From: DASQPA01 sp963757335
GTDB taxonomy: Bacteria; Acidobacteriota; Thermoanaerobaculia; Multivoradales; UBA5704
Direction: 5' to 3'
DNA length: 64,000 nucleotides
NCBI GenBank assembly: GCA_963757335.1
Contig: CAVWRJ010000009.1
Span: 1 to 64,000 of the forward strand
Shown: in pieces, positions 52,795 to 62,024 of the stretch
Layout: every line of letters begins with the position of its first letter
How positions within the stretch are numbered: position 1 is the first letter of the stretch
Position numbers and translations under genes: made by a program
The notes under the pieces: generated by a model
Databases searched by the model: none
What the model was told of the DNA's origin: nothing
The model's input: the letters and a program-made list of their open reading frames with translations, nothing else

Positions 52795-54387
52795 TCATAC
52801 CGGAGCTTCCGGGCGGTGGGCGTGGGGCGGCCGGGGGGGCGGGATCTTCGCCGCCGGACGGCGGCGGTAGACGGTGATCGAGCCTCCCTCTGCGGGCAGA
52901 TCGAAGCGGGCGGCCGCCTCGTAGGCCGCGGCGAACCAGGGCCGGGTGACGATCGGCCGGGTCCCGCCGCGCCAGGTGAAGGTGTGGAAGACGAGAAAGG
53001 CGGTCGGCCGGGCGAGAAAGGCCCCGATCAGGTCGCCCTCGGCGGCATAGGGGACGGCGCGGGGGGTGACCAGCCCCATGAGATCCGAGACCGGTCGCCG
53101 GCTGGTGTAACCGAGGATGCCGATCTCCTCCAACGCCACGTCGTCGCCGGGAGCGGAGTGGTCGCGGATCCACTCCCCCGCCCGCGAGTAGGCGGCGAGC
53201 CGCCAATCGCCACTAGCGCCGCCGCGGAACCAGCGCCAGGTCCCCCAGAGCGGCAGGACGAGGAGGAGAATCCCGACGATCGCCCCGGCGAGCGCCAGGG
53301 GGCGCAGCCGCTCGCGCGCCGCCAGAAACCGGACGGCGGCGCCCACCGTGAAGGGCGCGCCCACCAGCACGGCGACGGCGGCCGGCACCGTGTACCAGAG
53401 GAAGAAGGGGACCCGGAGGAGGGTGTAGGCGGCGGCGAGGGCCAGGCCATTCAGAACGAGGAGACGGCCGGCGCGGCCCCCTCTCCAGAGGAGCGGGGCC
53501 AGGCCGAGAATCCCCAGGACCAGGAGGAGCCTGGCCCCGGGACCCTGGTAGCCCCTGAAGAGCTCCAGGGCGCTGCGCCAGAAGGCGACCCCCATCCGGG
53601 TGGCCGGCTCGAAGGCGGCGTAGGCGCGCTTGGCGGCCAGGGTGTTGGGGAGGAGGGTGCCGAAGGCGGCAAAGGCGGCGGCGCAGCCGGCGAGCATCAC
53701 CGCTCCCGCCGCCGCGGCCCAGACCCAGGGGAGGCGTCGGCGCTCGCGGAGGAGGAGGAGGCCGAGGAGGGCGACCCCGAGGGCGGCGTCGGGCCGGCAC
53801 CAGAAGGCGAGGCCGGCGACGATCCCGGCTGGTACCTCCCGGCGGGAACCGAGATCCCGGCGCCCGGCGAGCCGCGCCGAGGCGAGGAGCAGGAGGAGGG
53901 CGAAGAGAGGGCCGGAGCCCTGGGCGGTCCACAAATAGGGGGAGGTGAGGACCAGGGTGCCGCCGGCGATCCCCTCCGGCAGCCAGCCGCGCTCGGCGCT
54001 CTCTCGAAGGAGGAGGGCGGCGATCCCGTAGAGGGCGAGGGCCGAGAGAACGGTGCCGAGGAGGGGGATGGGCAGGCCGGTCAGCCGGTGGACGAGGGCG
54101 AGGAGCAGCCCTACCCCAGGGTCGGTGAGGCCGAAGACTCTCTCCCCTGGATTGAAGGTGAAGCCGAGGCCGTGGGCGAGGTTCCAGGCGTAGCGGTAGG
54201 TGACGTAGATGTCGTCGGTCGCCTTGCCGGCAAACCGCCAGGCCAGGAGGATTGCGATCGCGGCCCAGAGGGCGAGGGTGGTGGCGACCGGGCGTCGACC
54301 CCACCGGGCTTCCGGGGGCGGCTCCTTCGGGCGCTCCGCGCGGCCAGTCGCCGCCCCCGGAAGCCCGGCGGGGCCGACGCCGCTCAA
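52795..54387 (-). CDS. GT-C glycosyltransferase-like membrane protein
   Basis: 530 aa, TTG start coupled to the upstream gene stop (TTGA overlap). After an unusual 40-residue N-terminus there are about ten helices. The first loop has the DD motif of GT-C enzymes: AGKATDDIYVTYRYAWNLAH, GLGFTFNPGERVFGLTDPGV, close to the AftB-like pattern (DDAF.SxRYxxNLxxGxGxVFNPGERVEG). The N-terminal segment (PGAATGRAERPKEPPPEARW) is encoded by palindromic element copy 2. Predicted to transfer sugar from a lipid carrier at the outer face of the inner membrane. Confidence 0.75.
   Translation of the reverse strand: MSGVGPAGLPGAATGRAERPKEPPPEARWGRRPVATTLALWAAIAILLAWRFAGKATDDIYVTYRYAWNLAHGLGFTFNPGERVFGLTDPGVGLLLALVHRLTGLPIPLLGTVLSALALYGIAALLLRESAERGWLPEGIAGGTLVLTSPYLWTAQGSGPLFALLLLLASARLAGRRDLGSRREVPAGIVAGLAFWCRPDAALGVALLGLLLLRERRRLPWVWAAAAGAVMLAGCAAAFAAFGTLLPNTLAAKRAYAAFEPATRMGVAFWRSALELFRGYQGPGARLLLVLGILGLAPLLWRGGRAGRLLVLNGLALAAAYTLLRVPFFLWYTVPAAVAVLVGAPFTVGAAVRFLAARERLRPLALAGAIVGILLLVLPLWGTWRWFRGGASGDWRLAAYSRAGEWIRDHSAPGDDVALEEIGILGYTSRRPVSDLMGLVTPRAVPYAAEGDLIGAFLARPTAFLVFHTFTWRGGTRPIVTRPWFAAAYEAAARFDLPAEGGSITVYRRRPAAKIPPPRPPHAHRPEAPV
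54292..54380. repeat. 89-bp palindromic element, copy 2 (different arms)
   Basis: Left arm GCGTCGACCCCACCGGGCTT continues TCCGGGGGCG; the right arm is its complement with only two changes, both G/A, which would leave G.U pairs in RNA. The loop core CTCCTTCGGGCGCTCCGCG lies 30 bp in, as in the other copies, although the arms are unrelated to theirs. It encodes the N-terminus of the glycosyltransferase. Confidence 0.8.
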
Positions 54388-56135
54388 GATCCACCTTTCG
54401 TGCGCTTGCAGGCGGGGTCGAGATCCCAGACTCGGAGCGACGGAGCCGACCAGGTGGGGTCGCCCCAGAGATCGGTCAGGCTCCCGGCCATCGCCTCCGC
54501 CTGGGTGCGGAGGGTCCGGCGGAGGTCGGGGCGCATCTCGCGCTCCCCCAGCCGGGCCTCCTCGGGAGCGACGATTTTATCCTCCTCGCGGGCGACGTGC
54601 AGGTGGACGGCGAGGAAGCGGGCGCCGCTCGCGCAGAACCCCTCGGGGCCGGGCGGCACCACGTTGGCGAGGGCGAGGGCGGGATCGAAGAGCAGCCGCT
54701 GGGGGCCGGAGACGAGCACCCTCCGGCCGTGGACCTCCTGGTAGAGATAGGGGGTGCGCAGGCCGGCGAAGGAGCTCCATGGGTACTCGACGACCGCGCC
54801 GCTCCCCCCTGTCTTGGCGATCTCCAGGTAAGGATAGGGGACCGCATCCGGAGCGAGCCGGGGCCGGGGCGCGTAGAAGCCCAGGAAGTCGTTGTGGTGC
54901 ATGAAGGAGCTCGCCCAGAGCGCGCGGTCGGCGAGCGGCCCACGGGCGGCGAGGAGGAGGACGAAGAGGGCGGCGAGCCCTGCCTGGACGGCGGTGCCTC
55001 CCCTCCCCCAGCGCGTCAGGAAAGGCCACGGGAGCGCCATGGCACAGGCGACCCAGAGGAGCAGCAGTGGGAGGGCCGGGAGGAGATAGCGGTCGAGGAT
55101 CAGGGGGTTGGCGAGCCCCAGTGGCGAGAGCAGCCGGATGCCGAGGAGCTGCACCCCGGCCAGGGTGAGGCTGTAGAGCCCGAGCCGGCGGTCGAAGGCG
55201 AGGAGCGCCGCAAGCCCGCCCAGGGCCGCCAGCCAGAAGAGGAGGGCGAAGAGAGGCGACGCCGTTCCCGCCTGGAGCTTCAGCACGTCGGCGATCGATT
55301 CCCAGGGGACCGTCTGCGCCTGGTGCTTCTCGGCGATCAGCTGGCCGAGCGACTCCCGGGCCGGCAGCAGGAAGGCGGCGAGGGCGAGGGCGAGCCCCCC
55401 GGCGAGAAAGGCGAGGTGCGAGAGCCGCCGGCCGCGCTCGGGTACGGGGTCCGTTTGAACCTGCGGGCGGTCTCCTTCGGGCGCTCCGCGCAGCCAGTCG
55501 TCCGTCCTTGGATTCAAACGGACCCCGGACCCGCGCTCCTCTCTCCTGCCCCAGAGGAGATCGCCAGCGGCGAAGAGGAACGGCGCGGCGACCATCGGGG
55601 CCGCCCCCAGGTGGAGCCAGACCGCGAGGCCGCCAGAAACGACGTAGGCGACGGCGAACGCCGGCTTTCCGGTCCGCCACCAGGCGGCGAAAGCCACCGC
55701 GGCGGCCAGGGCGCAGAGGGTCATCGGCAGGTAGGAGCGGGCGATCCGGCTGTAGAAGACGAGGAGCGGCGAGAGGGCGAGGAGCCAGGCGAAAACGATC
55801 GCCGCTCCCCGCGGCAGCCGGCGGAGCGCCGCGAGCGGCAGAAGGGCGAGGAGGAGGAGCCCGCAGACGATCGAGGGGGACCGGAAGCCCAGCTCCGAGA
55901 GCCGCACCCCGGAGCCGAGGAGCCCCTTGAAGAGGGCGGTCAGGGGGATGCAGTTGTCGCTCTCCTGATAGGTGGTGAGGATCGCCCCGAGCGGCAGCGA
56001 CACCGCGGCGCGCACGGCGTGGATCTCGTCCCCGTCGAGCACCTGGGGCGCCAGATGGAAGAGGCGGAGGGCCGCTCCCACGGCGAACGGGGGCAGCAGC
56101 CAGAGGGCGGCGGAGCGGACGGAGGATGGGGGCAA
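54384..56135 (-). CDS. GT39/ArnT-like membrane glycosyltransferase with an inserted palindrome
   Basis: About 583 aa; the start is uncertain (TTG 56135, no SD, 9 bp beyond the TPP-enzyme stop). Early DGDEIHAVRAAVS provides the GT-C DE motif. About twelve helices follow, for example AAIVFAWLLALSPLLVFYSR, SRIARSYLPM, LALALAAFLLPARESL. Near residue 205-235 a hydrophilic segment (GVRLNPRTDDWLRG, APEGDRPQVQTDP) interrupts two helices; it is encoded in frame by palindromic element copy 3. The soluble C-terminal 130 residues end in VWDLDPACK. Probably transfers sugar from polyprenyl phosphate. Confidence 0.72.
   Translation of the reverse strand: MPPSSVRSAALWLLPPFAVGAALRLFHLAPQVLDGDEIHAVRAAVSLPLGAILTTYQESDNCIPLTALFKGLLGSGVRLSELGFRSPSIVCGLLLLALLPLAALRRLPRGAAIVFAWLLALSPLLVFYSRIARSYLPMTLCALAAAVAFAAWWRTGKPAFAVAYVVSGGLAVWLHLGAAPMVAAPFLFAAGDLLWGRREERGSGVRLNPRTDDWLRGAPEGDRPQVQTDPVPERGRRLSHLAFLAGGLALALAAFLLPARESLGQLIAEKHQAQTVPWESIADVLKLQAGTASPLFALLFWLAALGGLAALLAFDRRLGLYSLTLAGVQLLGIRLLSPLGLANPLILDRYLLPALPLLLLWVACAMALPWPFLTRWGRGGTAVQAGLAALFVLLLAARGPLADRALWASSFMHHNDFLGFYAPRPRLAPDAVPYPYLEIAKTGGSGAVVEYPWSSFAGLRTPYLYQEVHGRRVLVSGPQRLLFDPALALANVVPPGPEGFCASGARFLAVHLHVAREEDKIVAPEEARLGEREMRPDLRRTLRTQAEAMAGSLTDLWGDPTWSAPSLRVWDLDPACKRTKGGS
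55441..55530. repeat. 90-bp palindromic element, copy 3 (in a gene)
   Basis: Left arm GGTACGGGGTCCGTTTGAA, right arm TTCAAACGGACCCCGGACC, loop core CTCCTTCGGGCGCTCCGCG plus CAGCCAGTCG. It is nearly identical to copy 1 and 90 bp long (a multiple of 3), so the host gene keeps its frame. Confidence 0.85.
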
Positions 56136-56143
56136 GGAGAAGG

Positions 56144-57874
56144 TCAGATCGAGATCGAGCCCTTGCGGAAATCGGTCTTGCCGAGGAGCGCGTTGACCAG
56201 AACCGGGGTGCCGGCGCGGACGAGCCGGAGCGCCTCGTCGAGAACCGGGCGGATCTCCTCCGGGCGCTCGATCCGGAAACCCTGTCCGCCGTACCCCTCG
56301 GCCACCTTGTGGTAGTCGGTGCGGGCGAGGACCGTACCCACGTCGTCGCCCAGGACGTTCACCTGCTCGCGGGCGATCTGGGTCCAGCCGGCGTCGTTGC
56401 CGACCACGGCGAGGACCGGCAGGCCGTGGCGGGCGAAGGTGTCGAACTCGGCCAGGCTGTAGGCGGCCGAGCCGTCGCCGTAGAGCACCCAGACGTCGGC
56501 TTCCGGGCGGCAGAGCTTGGCCCCGAGAGCGAAGCCGCCACCCACCCCGAGGGTGCCGAAGACCCCCGGGTCGAGCCAGGAGAGCGGCCGGCGTGGGGAG
56601 ACCGTGTAGGCGGCGGTGGCCACGAAGTCGCCGCCGTCGGCCACCAGCACGCTGTCGTCGGCGAGCGAGCGGTCGATCTCCCGGCAGAGATGGACCGGGT
56701 TGACGTACTCGGTCGGGAGCTTCGCCTCCTCGTCGATCGCCCGCTCGCGGGCCGTGTCGCGCTCGCGGAGGATCGCCGTCCACTCCACCCAGCGCTTCTG
56801 CCGCTCACTTCCCACCTCTTTCGCCAAGGCGGTGAGGAAGAGCCCGGCATCGGCCTGGATGCCCAGCTCCGGCTTGCGGTTGAGAGTCAGGTCGGCGGCG
56901 CTCCGGTTGACCGCGAGGAGCCGGGCCTGCCGGCCGATCTGGCGGCCGTATTCGAGCCGGAAGTCGGCGGGGATGCCGGCGAGGAGCACCAGGTCGGCCT
57001 CGCGGAGCGCCTCCTTGCGGCGGTGGCGCATCTGGAGCGGATGGCCGGCGCCCAAGAGACCGCGGGCGCCGCCGGCGAGATAGACCGGAACCCCGAGCGC
57101 CCCGAGGGCCGCGGCGAGGGCCGGGACCTCCCCCACCCGCAGCATCGCCTGGCTGCCGAGGACGATCACCGGCCGTTTCGCCCGGGCGAAGCGGGCGGCG
57201 GCCTGCCGCACCTCCGAGCGCTCCGGCGCCGGGTCGCTCTCCGCGACGGGCGGGGCCGGCGGCTTGCGATCGGCGCCGCGGAACACCCGGTCGGCGTGCC
57301 GGCGGAGGTAAAAGCGGAGGGCCCGGCCGGCGAGACCGCCGCCCCTGGCGCTCTCGCCGTACCACTGCCGCACCAGCGGCTCGTCGTAGAGCAGGTCGAC
57401 CGGACACTCGACGAAGACCGGCCCGGGCACCCCCGAGCGGGCGACCTCGAAGGCGCGTTCGACCGCCGGGGCGAGATCGCGCACGGTGGCGACCGCCACC
57501 GCCTCCTTGACGTGCGGGCCGATGAGGGCGAGCTGGTCGATATCCTGGAGCGCCCCCCGGCCCTTGAGGAGAGTGGCCGCGGCACCCCCGAGGAGGACCA
57601 CCGGCGACTGGGCGAGCTGGGCGTTCTTGATCGCCGTCAAAGTGTTGGTCACCCCCGGCCCGGCGGTGACCGCCGCCACTCCGGGGACGCCGGAGAGCCG
57701 GGCCACGGCGTCCGCGGCGAAGACCGCATCGGCCTCGTGCCGCACGTCGACGACCCGGATGCCGCGCCGCTTGGCCCCCACGAGAATCGGCGAGATGTGC
57801 CCGCCGCAGAGCGTGAAGAGGAAGGGCACCCCGCGCCGCGCGAGCACCTCCGCCACCCGATCCCCACCGTTCAT
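56144..57874 (-). CDS. TPP-dependent acetolactate-synthase-like / HACL2-like enzyme
   Basis: 576 aa. The Pyr domain has FTLCGGHISPILVGAK and VRHEADAVFAADAVAR with the catalytic Glu (E47); AVTAGPGVTNTLTAIKNAQ is the usual activation loop. The PP domain has GDGSAAYSLAEFDTFARHGL then VVGNDAGWTQ, the GDG...ND thiamine-pyrophosphate site. The GGHISPI N-terminus resembles ILVBL/HACL2-type 2-hydroxyacyl-CoA lyases more than IlvB. It probably opens the glycosyltransferase run and overlaps a tiny ORF upstream. A 97-bp copy of its 5' part lies at 12534. Confidence 0.85.
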   Translation of the reverse strand: MNGGDRVAEVLARRGVPFLFTLCGGHISPILVGAKRRGIRVVDVRHEADAVFAADAVARLSGVPGVAAVTAGPGVTNTLTAIKNAQLAQSPVVLLGGAAATLLKGRGALQDIDQLALIGPHVKEAVAVATVRDLAPAVERAFEVARSGVPGPVFVECPVDLLYDEPLVRQWYGESARGGGLAGRALRFYLRRHADRVFRGADRKPPAPPVAESDPAPERSEVRQAAARFARAKRPVIVLGSQAMLRVGEVPALAAALGALGVPVYLAGGARGLLGAGHPLQMRHRRKEALREADLVLLAGIPADFRLEYGRQIGRQARLLAVNRSAADLTLNRKPELGIQADAGLFLTALAKEVGSERQKRWVEWTAILRERDTARERAIDEEAKLPTEYVNPVHLCREIDRSLADDSVLVADGGDFVATAAYTVSPRRPLSWLDPGVFGTLGVGGGFALGAKLCRPEADVWVLYGDGSAAYSLAEFDTFARHGLPVLAVVGNDAGWTQIAREQVNVLGDDVGTVLARTDYHKVAEGYGGQGFRIERPEEIRPVLDEALRLVRAGTPVLVNALLGKTDFRKGSISI

Positions 57875-57954
57875 GCCCTATCCTCCGGGGCGAGCTCGAC
57901 GGGCTCGCCGCAGAGCCGGCAGTCGTGGGCGAGAGGGGTCTCTGGGCTCTTCAT
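57871..57954 (-). CDS. 27-residue leader ORF with a Cys knuckle
   Basis: ATG 57954 with AAGGG 8 nt upstream; the product contains HDCRLCGEPVELAPEDR. Its stop overlaps the TPP-enzyme ATG by 4 bp. A CxxC knuckle and tight coupling suggest real translation, perhaps for translational control, but it could be fortuitous. Confidence 0.4.
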   Translation of the reverse strand: MKSPETPLAHDCRLCGEPVELAPEDRA

Positions 57955-58151
57955 GGCTGGGCACCCTTCGGGGTCGGGGAGATTATAGCGGGGTGAGCCT
58001 TCCGGCTCGGCCTGCACGGCTCTGCTTCTTTGGCTTCCGGGGTTGCCCTCCGTCTCCTCAGCGTGTACTCTTATGCACATTCTGCAATAACTGGGTCGTC
58101 CTGCTACCTGCAATTACCGTCTCCGCGACGCACCCCTGGAGGTCGTATCTT

Positions 58152-59531
58152 TTGACCAGGAAAAATCTGCTCCGCGCCGCCCTCGTCCTTCTCCTCCCCC
58201 TCGTCCCCTCCCTCGTCACCCCAGCCGCCTCGGCCGCCCAGGCGCTCCCTCTCGACCAGACGATCGGCGGCTGCAACGGCATCGCGCCGCTCCGCACGAT
58301 CCAGGCGAACTCTGCCAACTACAGCTCCTACGTCTCGACTCTCCAGCCCGGCGACCGCCTGCTGCTCGCCGCCGGTACCTACACTCAGGGGCTCTGGCTC
58401 CACAACTTGAACGGCCAGCCCGGGCGCTGCATCGCCGTCGAGGGGCCGGCGACCGGCGCCCCGGCGCTCTTTCTGGGGAGCAACAGCTTTAACACGGTGA
58501 GCCTGGAGAACGCGAGCTATCTCGCCGTCCGCAACCTGACTCTGGACGGCCAATCGAAGGCCGGCGACGGGGTGAAGGCCGAGGGGCCCTCGACCTACGC
58601 CCACCACATCACCGTCGAGCGGCTCCACATCAAGAACCACAACGCCACCTTGCAGACGGTGGGGATCTCGACCAAGTCGCCGGCCTGGAACTGGGTGGTG
58701 CGCTACAACACCGTCGAGAAGACCGGCACCGGCCTCTATTTCGGGATCTCCGACGGCAGCGTCGAGTTCGTCAACGGCCTGATCGAGCACAACCTGGTGC
58801 AGACCACCCAGACCTACAACATGGAGATCAAGCACCAGACCCGCCGGCGGACCGCCCTCGGCATTCCCGCCTCGGGGACGACGATCATCCGCTACAACGT
58901 CTGGGACAAGGAGGCGGGCTACGACTCCGGGAGCTGGAAGACCCCCAACGTCCTCGTCGGCCACTGGCCGCTCACCGGTCCGGGCGCGACCGACGTCTAC
59001 CAGATCTACGGCAACGTCTTCTACCAGAACCCGGTCGAGGCCCTCTTCCAGGGGGAGGGCAACATCGCCCTCCACGACAACCTCTTCGTCAACCGCGCCG
59101 GCACGGCGATCCACATCCAGCCGCACAACGACAAACCGCGGCTGATCGAGATCTTCGACAACACGGTTGTAGCGACCGGCACCGGCATCCAGATCCTCGG
59201 CGGCGACCCGGCCTACCGCCAGCGGACCCAGGGCAACGCGGTCTTCGCCGCCACCCCGCTCGTGGGCGGCCAGCAGGTCGGGAACGTCCTCGGGAGCTAT
59301 GCCGCGGCGACGACGGTCCTCTTGAACCCCATGGCCCCCCTGGGCCAGGTCAACCTCTACCCCAAGACCGGCGCCCTCCAGGCGAGCCCCTGGGACACCA
59401 CCGGCCTGACCGGCTACCTCGACTGGAACCTCGATTTCAACGGCCTCGCCCGCCTCGCGACCTTCCGCGGCGCCTACTCCGGAGATACGACCAACCCGGG
59501 CTGGCAGGTCAGCCTGGCGGTCCGGCCGTAG
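58152..59531 (+). CDS. Secreted parallel beta-helix protein
   Basis: 459 aa, TTG start with GGAGG 8 nt upstream. Signal peptide MTRKNLLRAALVLLLPLV to ASA-A. The rest is a right-handed beta-helix with Asn/Gly-rich turns: PGDRLLLAAGTYTQGLWLHN, SYLAVRNLTLDGQSKAGDGV, YAHHITVERLHIKNH, ALHDNLFVNRAGTAIHIQ. It resembles polysaccharide-binding or lyase folds (pectate-lyase/NosD-like), but no catalytic triad is evident. Confidence 0.8.
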   Translation: MTRKNLLRAALVLLLPLVPSLVTPAASAAQALPLDQTIGGCNGIAPLRTIQANSANYSSYVSTLQPGDRLLLAAGTYTQGLWLHNLNGQPGRCIAVEGPATGAPALFLGSNSFNTVSLENASYLAVRNLTLDGQSKAGDGVKAEGPSTYAHHITVERLHIKNHNATLQTVGISTKSPAWNWVVRYNTVEKTGTGLYFGISDGSVEFVNGLIEHNLVQTTQTYNMEIKHQTRRRTALGIPASGTTIIRYNVWDKEAGYDSGSWKTPNVLVGHWPLTGPGATDVYQIYGNVFYQNPVEALFQGEGNIALHDNLFVNRAGTAIHIQPHNDKPRLIEIFDNTVVATGTGIQILGGDPAYRQRTQGNAVFAATPLVGGQQVGNVLGSYAAATTVLLNPMAPLGQVNLYPKTGALQASPWDTTGLTGYLDWNLDFNGLARLATFRGAYSGDTTNPGWQVSLAVRP

Positions 59532-59552
59532 GGGTCGGTCCTGGGTCCGCCT

Positions 59553-60143
59553 ATGGAGACCCTCCGCCGCCAGGCCGAGCCCTGGCAGCGCGAGGCCTCC
59601 GAGGATCTCGCCGCAGGCCGGGGTCTCCCCAGGCCCTCGATCGCTGCGAGACCGCCGTCCGGCGGGTCTACGCCCATCCCGAGGAGGCCCTGCGCAAGAT
59701 CCTCGCCGATCCCAAGGCGTTCGACCGCCTGGCGACCGGCGAGGCCCGCCGCCTATGGCGAGCTGCGCGGCCAGGGACAGTTCTACGGCAAAGACGCGGC
59801 GCGCGTCAGCGCCGAGCGCGAAATCCCCGGCTTGCGCTCAGCGATCTGGACCCACCGCGAGGCCGAGGCCAGCCTCAGGAGCCAACAGGCTGCGGTCGCC
59901 CGCGTCCAAGGCGGCCCGACCGAGATCAAGCTCCAGCTCGATCGGGTCACGGCAGCCCTGCGCCAGGTTGTGACCTACGCGCGGCAGCCCGAGCGGGCCT
60001 TGGAGATCGCCGTCCGGCAGACCAGCCGCGCCGCGGTCCAGACCGCCGTCTCGCTTCTCCCCTCCCCCCTCCAGCTACCGGTGCGCTTCGCCCTGCGGGC
60101 CGTCGAGCTGGCCCTTGGAATCGGCCGAGATCTCGGCCGCTAG
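59553..60143 (+). pseudogene. BID-like (relaxase/effector delivery) domain, frameshifted
   Basis: Three pieces in two frames join into one helical domain: METLRRQAEPWQREASEDLA; then, in another frame, RVYAHPEEALRKILADPKAF and DRLATGEA; then YGELRGQGQFYGKDAARVSA, EREIPGLRSAIWTHREAEA and a long C-terminal helical tail ending LGIGRDLGR. The VYxxPxxAxxKI...PxxFGxLRG theme is that of BID domains found at the ends of conjugative relaxases and Bep effectors. No relaxase or T4SS genes are near, so it is an orphan remnant. Confidence 0.5.
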
Positions 60144-60539
60144 ACGGGCACTTTTCCCTCTCAACTTCTGTCCATGAGGCACCCGAATCGCACGAAGCCC
60201 ACCTCAACCCGGGTGCGCCGAGAGTAGCCTGTCGATGGCCGCGGGCCAGATTGAGATTCGCGCCGTTTGCGTTCGGGGCCGCCCCGAAGATGGGCCGGCG
60301 CCGCCCCCCCGTCAGTACGGCCGCGCCGCAGTCTAAGCCGCCATCTCTCTCAGAGAGTATCTGTCCTCCCCCCATCCCCTTCCACCCGCCCGCCCAGGGG
60401 GGAGGGACGCTTCAGCGAGGACTCTTCTCAAGCCTGCTCTTTACGAGAGCGTTTGCTTGCGGAAGCTCTGCGGGACCAAGCGACGCGAAGCCTCTACCTA
60501 TCATTCCAAGACTAACGAAGCACTAACTTCTAATAACTT
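60144..60539. other. Intergenic region without a supported gene
   Basis: 396 bp between the BID-like remnant and the glgA stop. The last 70 bp are A+T-richer with a repeated CTAAC/ACTTCTA pattern. No RNA gene, promoter or intact ORF was found. Confidence 0.5.
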
Positions 60540-62021
60540 CTAGCTTCGAGCTACGACGCCCGAGAACCGCCGGTAGAGCTCTTCGTACTCCCGGCCCTGT
60601 ACATCCCAGGAGAAGTTCTGGGCCATCCCGTTCTGCATCAGCTTCGCCCAGCCCTCCCGGTCCTCGAACGCGACCAAAGCGTTCCTGAGAGCCCAGGCGA
60701 AGGCGTCGGGGTGGAGGTCGTCGAAGAGGAAGCCGGTGCCGCTGCCGGTCCAGGGGTTCCAGGGCTCGACCGTGTCGGCGAGACCGCCGGTCCGGCGGAC
60801 GACGGGCGGAGTGCCGTAACGCAGGCTGTACATCTGGTTGAGCCCGCAGGGCTCGAAGCGCGAGGGCATGAGGAAGAGGTCGGCACCCGCCTCGATCCAG
60901 TGCGCCATCGGCTCGTTGTAGCCGCGGTAGAACGACGCCTTGCCGGGGAAGCTCCGCTTGAGCTCCTCGAAGAAGGTCTCGTACTGGCTCTCCCCGCTCC
61001 CCAGGACGACCAGGCGGACGTCGGCGTGGGCCAGAAGCTCGGGGAGTACCCCGAAGCAGAGGTCGAAGCCCTTCTGGGCGGTCAGCCGGGAGACGATCCC
61101 GAGGACCGGCGCCGCGGTCTCCTCTTCCAGACCCACCCCGGCGAGGAGCGCTCGCTTCATCTCCGCCTTGCCGCCCAGATCCGCGGCCGAGTAGTGGTGC
61201 GGCAGGTGCCGATCGGTCGCCGGGTCCCAGTCGTCGTAGTCGACCCCGTTGACGATGCCGATCAGCCGGTTGGCGCGGGCGCGGAGCAGCCCGTCGACCC
61301 CGAAGCCCTGCTCCGGGGTCTGGATCTCCCGGGCGAAAGTGCGGCTCACCGCCGTGATGGCGTCGGCGTGGAGCAGGCCGGTGCTCAAGAAATTGAGCTC
61401 GCCGGCGGCCAGCCGAGCCCCGTCCAGCCAGTGGAGATAGGGGGCGAGGTCGAGCTCCGGCACCAGGGAGCGGTCGATTCTCCCCTGGTAGGCCACGTTG
61501 TGGAGGGTGAGGACGGTCCGGGTGGCGTCGAAGAGCCGGTCCCAGCTGTAGAGGGTTTTTAAAAACAGCGGGGCGAGCGCCGTGTGCCAGTCGTGGCAGT
61601 GGACGACGTCCGGCGCCCAGGCCATCCGCTGGGCGCACTCGAACGCCGCCCGGGTGAGGAAGGCGAAGCGGAGCCAGTCGACCCGGTCCCCCTGGTAGAT
61701 CCCCGGGGTCCCGTAGAGGGCCGGGCAGTCGATGAAATAGACGTCGACCGCGCTCCCCGGGAGTTTGGCGGTGCGGGCGGTGAAGGTGAACTGCCGCGAG
61801 CCGATCCGGAGCGGCACGTCGCGGATGAAGTCGACCGGCACGTACTTTTCCGGCTTTTCCGGCTGGGCCGCGAGCTGGCCGTACCAGGGGAGGAAGATGC
61901 GTACGTCGTGCCCGTCCCGGCCGAGGAAGCGGGAGAGGCCGGCCACCACGTCCCCCAGGCCGCCGGTCTTGGCGAACGGGGTGACCTCGGCGGCCACCTG
62001 GCAGACCCGGAGGGCCCGCAC
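60540..62021 (-). CDS. glgA: Glycogen synthase
   Basis: 493 aa. GT5 marks: VTPFAKTGGLGDVVAGLSRF (the K-x-G-G-L-G-D ADP-glucose site), VVHCHDWHTALAPLF, VLTLHNVAYQGRID, FLSTGLLHADAITAVSRTFA, GIVNGVDYDDWDP, and the C-terminal SRFEPCGLNQMYSLRYGTPP with the catalytic Glu-rich loop. Adds glucose from ADP-glucose to alpha-1,4-glucan. The glgC gene lies 3 bp upstream of the start on the same strand, so they are co-transcribed. Confidence 0.95.
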   Translation of the reverse strand: MRALRVCQVAAEVTPFAKTGGLGDVVAGLSRFLGRDGHDVRIFLPWYGQLAAQPEKPEKYVPVDFIRDVPLRIGSRQFTFTARTAKLPGSAVDVYFIDCPALYGTPGIYQGDRVDWLRFAFLTRAAFECAQRMAWAPDVVHCHDWHTALAPLFLKTLYSWDRLFDATRTVLTLHNVAYQGRIDRSLVPELDLAPYLHWLDGARLAAGELNFLSTGLLHADAITAVSRTFAREIQTPEQGFGVDGLLRARANRLIGIVNGVDYDDWDPATDRHLPHHYSAADLGGKAEMKRALLAGVGLEEETAAPVLGIVSRLTAQKGFDLCFGVLPELLAHADVRLVVLGSGESQYETFFEELKRSFPGKASFYRGYNEPMAHWIEAGADLFLMPSRFEPCGLNQMYSLRYGTPPVVRRTGGLADTVEPWNPWTGSGTGFLFDDLHPDAFAWALRNALVAFEDREGWAKLMQNGMAQNFSWDVQGREYEELYRRFSGVVARS

Positions 62022-62024
62022 GGG

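Noticed and set aside
54384..56783. 799-codon version of the glycosyltransferase
   Set aside because: The first 216 codons lie over the TPP-enzyme gene and are shadow-like; the membrane protein begins near 56135.
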